In this document: piece by piece, positions 61,629 to 64,000 of the stretch
Numbering within the stretch: position 1 is the stretch's first letter
Layout: every line of letters begins with the position of its first letter
DNA from: JAICYJ01 sp963797565
Lineage (GTDB): Bacteria; Actinomycetota; Thermoleophilia; Gaiellales; JAICJC01
Assembly (NCBI GenBank): GCA_963797565.1
Contig: CAWCPM010000008.1
Span: 1-64,000 of the forward strand
Direction: 5' to 3'
Length of the DNA: 64,000 bases
Translations under genes and position numbers: made by a program
The notes under the pieces: model-generated
What the model was told of the DNA's origin: nothing
The model's input: only the letters and a program-made list of their open reading frames with translations
The model's database searches: none

Positions 61629-63542
61629 CTACAGGTGCTTCCCGAACCACGCCACGATCCGCTCCATGCGGTCGACGCGGCGGTCGGGTCGTGCGCTCGA
61701 GGCCATCGAGTGGTCGCTCTCGGGGTACAGCACGTACTCGACCTCCCGGCCCAGCCGGCGCAGCGCGATGAAGAACTGCTCGTTGTCGGACGGCGGGCAG
61801 CGCAGGTCGCTCTCGCCCTGAAGGATCATCAGCGGCGTGTGCACGTTCGACACGTGCCGCAGCGGCGACTGGCGCCAGAGCGACTCGACTCCCTCTGGCG
61901 TGAGCGGCTCGCCCAGGCCCTCCTGGGGGTTGTAGAGGTAGCCGACGTCGCAGTTCCCGTAGGACGAGATCTGGTTGGTGACGCCGTTGGACGAGACCGC
62001 CGCGGCGAAGCGGTCGGTGGTTCCGGCCAGCCAGTTGACCATGAACCCGCCGTAGCTGTTCCCGTAGCAGCCCAGCCGCTTGGGATCTGCCAGCCCGGCC
62101 TTGATCAGATGGTCGAGCACGGCATGGCAGTCGGCGTCGTCGACCTCTCCCCAGGCCCCGTCCAGCGCCGCGATCCACTCGCGTCCCTGGTCCCACGATC
62201 CCCGGATGTTCGGTCGCGCCACCCGGTACCCGGCGCCAACCAGCATGTGGTCGGTGGCGTCGGCCGCGTACGGCCACGCCCAGGTGGGGCCGCCGTGGAT
62301 GTGCAGGATGGTCGGCATCGGCCGGTTCCTCGCGCCGGCTGGAGACAGCACGAACGTGCGGATCGGTCCGGCCGGGCCCTTCACGATCAGCTCCTGCATC
62401 ACCGGGCGCGCCCTGCCGGCCAGCCAGCCGTCGCCCGCCGTCGTTCGCCGCCGCGGCTCGCGCCCCGGTTCCAGCGCGTACACGTCGGCGCCGTCGTAGT
62501 CGTTCAGCGACATCAGCGCCGCCACCCGCTCGCCGGCCCCGGTCAGCTCATAGGCCGTCGGGTTCAGCGCGGGGTCGACCAGCCGCACCAGCCCGTCGTC
62601 CGTGACCCGGCAGGGCACCTCGCGGCCCGCGTCCGGGATCACGGTCAGCCGCTCGTCGCCGCCGCCCTGCTTGCCCGCGAAGCTCTCCATGCCCTCGGTC
62701 AGCAGCATGCCGGTGCCGTCCCCGGCCACGCGCCATACCAGCGATGGGTCCTCGTCCATGGGCGGGTTGCGGTCAAACGCGATGCAGATCGGCGTGCCGT
62801 CCGGGTCGAACGAGAAGCGCGTGACCTCGCCGGGCAGCTTCGAGCGCTGCCGGATGCGGCCGCTCTTGACCTCGACCACGTGCACCTGCGGATCGGGGCG
62901 GATCTCGTCGCCGCCGCGGTCGGCGATGAAGCCGATGGTCTTGCCTCCGGGATGGGGGCGCACGTGCGACGCCGACCACGGGCCCCTGGTCAGCCGCCGG
63001 GCGCGGCCGCCGAGGGTGACCACATGGACGTGGCGCCGGTGGTCGAGCAGTCCGTCGCCGTCCATCCGCCAGTCCACGTGGCGCAGGACGCGCACGGTCG
63101 CGGTCTCGTCGCCTGAGCGCTCCCCGTGCAGGTCATATGACTCGTCGTCGGTCGCCAGCACCGCCAGCGAGCGGCCGTCCGGCATCCACTCCGCCTCGGT
63201 CACGCCCCGCTTGAACGTGGTCAGCGGCTTCGGGTCACCGCCGTCGAGCGGCAGCACCAGCAGCTGTGACACCCCGGACTTCTCGCGGTCGGACAGGAAC
63301 GCCAGCGAGCGGCCATCGGGCGAGAAGCGCGGCGAGGAGTCGCTCCACGCCCCGTGCGTCAGCCGCCGCGGCCGGCCGCTGCCGAACGGCACGACCCACA
63401 GGCTCGAACGGTCCTTGCCGCCGACCACCGTGCGCTCGCTGTAGGCGATCCGCTCGCCGTCCCGCGACAGGTCGATCGAGCTGACCAGCCGCTCGCGCAG
63501 CAGGTCGGCTGGAGCCAGGCGGGATAGGATGGGCGGCGGCAT
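61629..63542 (-). CDS. S9-family prolyl oligopeptidase-like peptidase
   Basis: 637 aa from ATG 63542. An N-terminal beta-propeller with repeated GRSLAFLSDREKSG-type blades (about 20-370) precedes an alpha/beta hydrolase domain. The nucleophile Ser lies near residue 496 in CYGNSYGGFMVNW, followed by the catalytic Asp (LMILQGESDLRCP) and a His (PESDHSMA). Cytoplasmic, no signal peptide. Cleaves oligopeptides or acyl-peptides. Convergent with fchA. Confidence 0.9.
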   Translation of the reverse strand: MPPPILSRLAPADLLRERLVSSIDLSRDGERIAYSERTVVGGKDRSSLWVVPFGSGRPRRLTHGAWSDSSPRFSPDGRSLAFLSDREKSGVSQLLVLPLDGGDPKPLTTFKRGVTEAEWMPDGRSLAVLATDDESYDLHGERSGDETATVRVLRHVDWRMDGDGLLDHRRHVHVVTLGGRARRLTRGPWSASHVRPHPGGKTIGFIADRGGDEIRPDPQVHVVEVKSGRIRQRSKLPGEVTRFSFDPDGTPICIAFDRNPPMDEDPSLVWRVAGDGTGMLLTEGMESFAGKQGGGDERLTVIPDAGREVPCRVTDDGLVRLVDPALNPTAYELTGAGERVAALMSLNDYDGADVYALEPGREPRRRTTAGDGWLAGRARPVMQELIVKGPAGPIRTFVLSPAGARNRPMPTILHIHGGPTWAWPYAADATDHMLVGAGYRVARPNIRGSWDQGREWIAALDGAWGEVDDADCHAVLDHLIKAGLADPKRLGCYGNSYGGFMVNWLAGTTDRFAAAVSSNGVTNQISSYGNCDVGYLYNPQEGLGEPLTPEGVESLWRQSPLRHVSNVHTPLMILQGESDLRCPPSDNEQFFIALRRLGREVEYVLYPESDHSMASSARPDRRVDRMERIVAWFGKHL

Positions 63543-63581
63543 GGTGCGGAAGTATTCCCGGTTTGCGCCGCGGGTGGCGCG

Positions 63582-64000
63582 ATGAGCGACGTCGCCGAGT
63601 TCCTCGGCCGCTACAAGCCGTTCTCGCACGCCGACCCCCAGGAGCTGGAGCTGCTGGCCGAGGCCGCCGACGTGGTGTCGGCGCAGCCGGGAGCCTCCAT
63701 CCTGATCGAGGACGGCGCCGTCTCGCGCGGCGTCTACGTCGTCCGCAGCGGCTCCGTCGAGCTGGTGCACGAGGACGAGGTGGTCGACGTGCTGGACGTC
63801 GGCGAGGTGTTCGGCCATCCGTCGATGCTGACCGGACAGGCACCGGCCTTCACCGTGCGCGCCCGCGAGCAGTGCGAGCTGATCCTGATCCCGGCCAGGC
63901 AGGCGGTGCCGCACCTGAGCGGCGAGTTCGTGGCCTCGACCCTGCGTGCGCGGATGATCCGCACCGGCCAGGTGGCGCATGCACAGGCCGACGTCCGCAC
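63582..64000 (+). CDS. Cyclic-nucleotide-binding domain protein (partial)
   Basis: ATG 63582 opens 139 residues running off the right edge. A cNMP-binding (cupin-like) domain is visible: YKPFSHADPQELELLAEAADVV, SRGVYVVRSGSVELV and GEVFGHPSMLTG. Such N-termini often belong to CBS-domain/DUF294-type nucleotidyltransferase signalling proteins or to CRP-like regulators; the remainder is outside the window. Divergent from the S9 peptidase. Confidence 0.82.
   Translation, partial: MSDVAEFLGRYKPFSHADPQELELLAEAADVVSAQPGASILIEDGAVSRGVYVVRSGSVELVHEDEVVDVLDVGEVFGHPSMLTGQAPAFTVRAREQCELILIPARQAVPHLSGEFVASTLRARMIRTGQVAHAQADVR

Overview
The window is high-GC DNA with densely packed, mostly overlapping genes and GTG/TTG starts. 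Gene order rpsF-ssb-rpsR-rplI-dnaB-purA, PucR/IclR regulators, OmpR and NarL two-component systems, and many lipoproteins point to an actinobacterium. My best guess is a Thermoleophilia-like soil lineage, but this rests on style and gene order, not on a marker gene.

Layout. (1) 1-5.3 kb: five paralogous cysteine-rich lipoproteins on the minus strand around an OmpR-type regulator/kinase pair. Two lipoprotein promoters share a gap-free 58-bp element. (2) 5.3-10.2 kb: a NarL-type two-component system and a frameshifted MMPL transporter, flanked by a 58-bp perfect direct repeat of the 3' part of a selenocysteine tRNA gene. The intact tRNA-Sec lies at 10105-10197. (3) 10.2-15.2 kb: the housekeeping replication/ribosomal/purA block. 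(4) 15.2-19.2 kb: a secreted NodB-like deacetylase and a coupled regulator-kinase-beta-propeller lipoprotein operon. (5) 19.3-29.3 kb: a dimethylglycine-dehydrogenase-like enzyme, HAD protein, SoxB-like oxidase, aldo/keto reductase, pabB, small kinase, phosphotransferase, sulfurtransferase and M1 peptidase. (6) 29.5-40.2 kb: a first glutamine-synthetase-like gene, a first N-methylglutamate-synthase set (mgsABC-like) with an unrecognised 143-aa protein, then Nudix, SoxB-like, IclR, GcvT-like and aldehyde dehydrogenase genes. (7) 40.2-46.1 kb: a transposase fragment bounded by inverted repeats, and two copies of a module made of an APC permease divergent from a zinc-ribbon membrane protein plus a universal-stress-like protein. 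(8) 46.1-61.4 kb: an acyl-CoA-dehydrogenase-fold enzyme, a PucR-type regulator, gmaS, then one long polycistron: mgsA-mgsB-mgsC/soxD fusion-soxA-soxG-soxB-fhs-fchA. (9) 61.6-64 kb: an S9 peptidase and a truncated cyclic-nucleotide-binding protein.

How it works together. The second cluster encodes nearly all of the indirect methylamine route: GmaS makes gamma-glutamylmethylamide, MgsABC makes N-methylglutamate, and the sarcosine-oxidase-like D/A/G/B subunits oxidise it to glutamate and methylene-tetrahydrofolate. FchA and Fhs then carry the C1 unit towards formate; the methylene-THF dehydrogenase step is not in the window. The DMGDH-, SoxB- and GcvT-like genes suggest further demethylation of betaine-type compounds, and the permeases are likely importers. 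This is inference from families and neighbourhood.

Caution: at least six otherwise normal genes carry single-base frameshifts, mostly +1 in short G/C runs. Sequencing or assembly indels are a serious possibility, and this also bears on the mgsC-soxD fusion.
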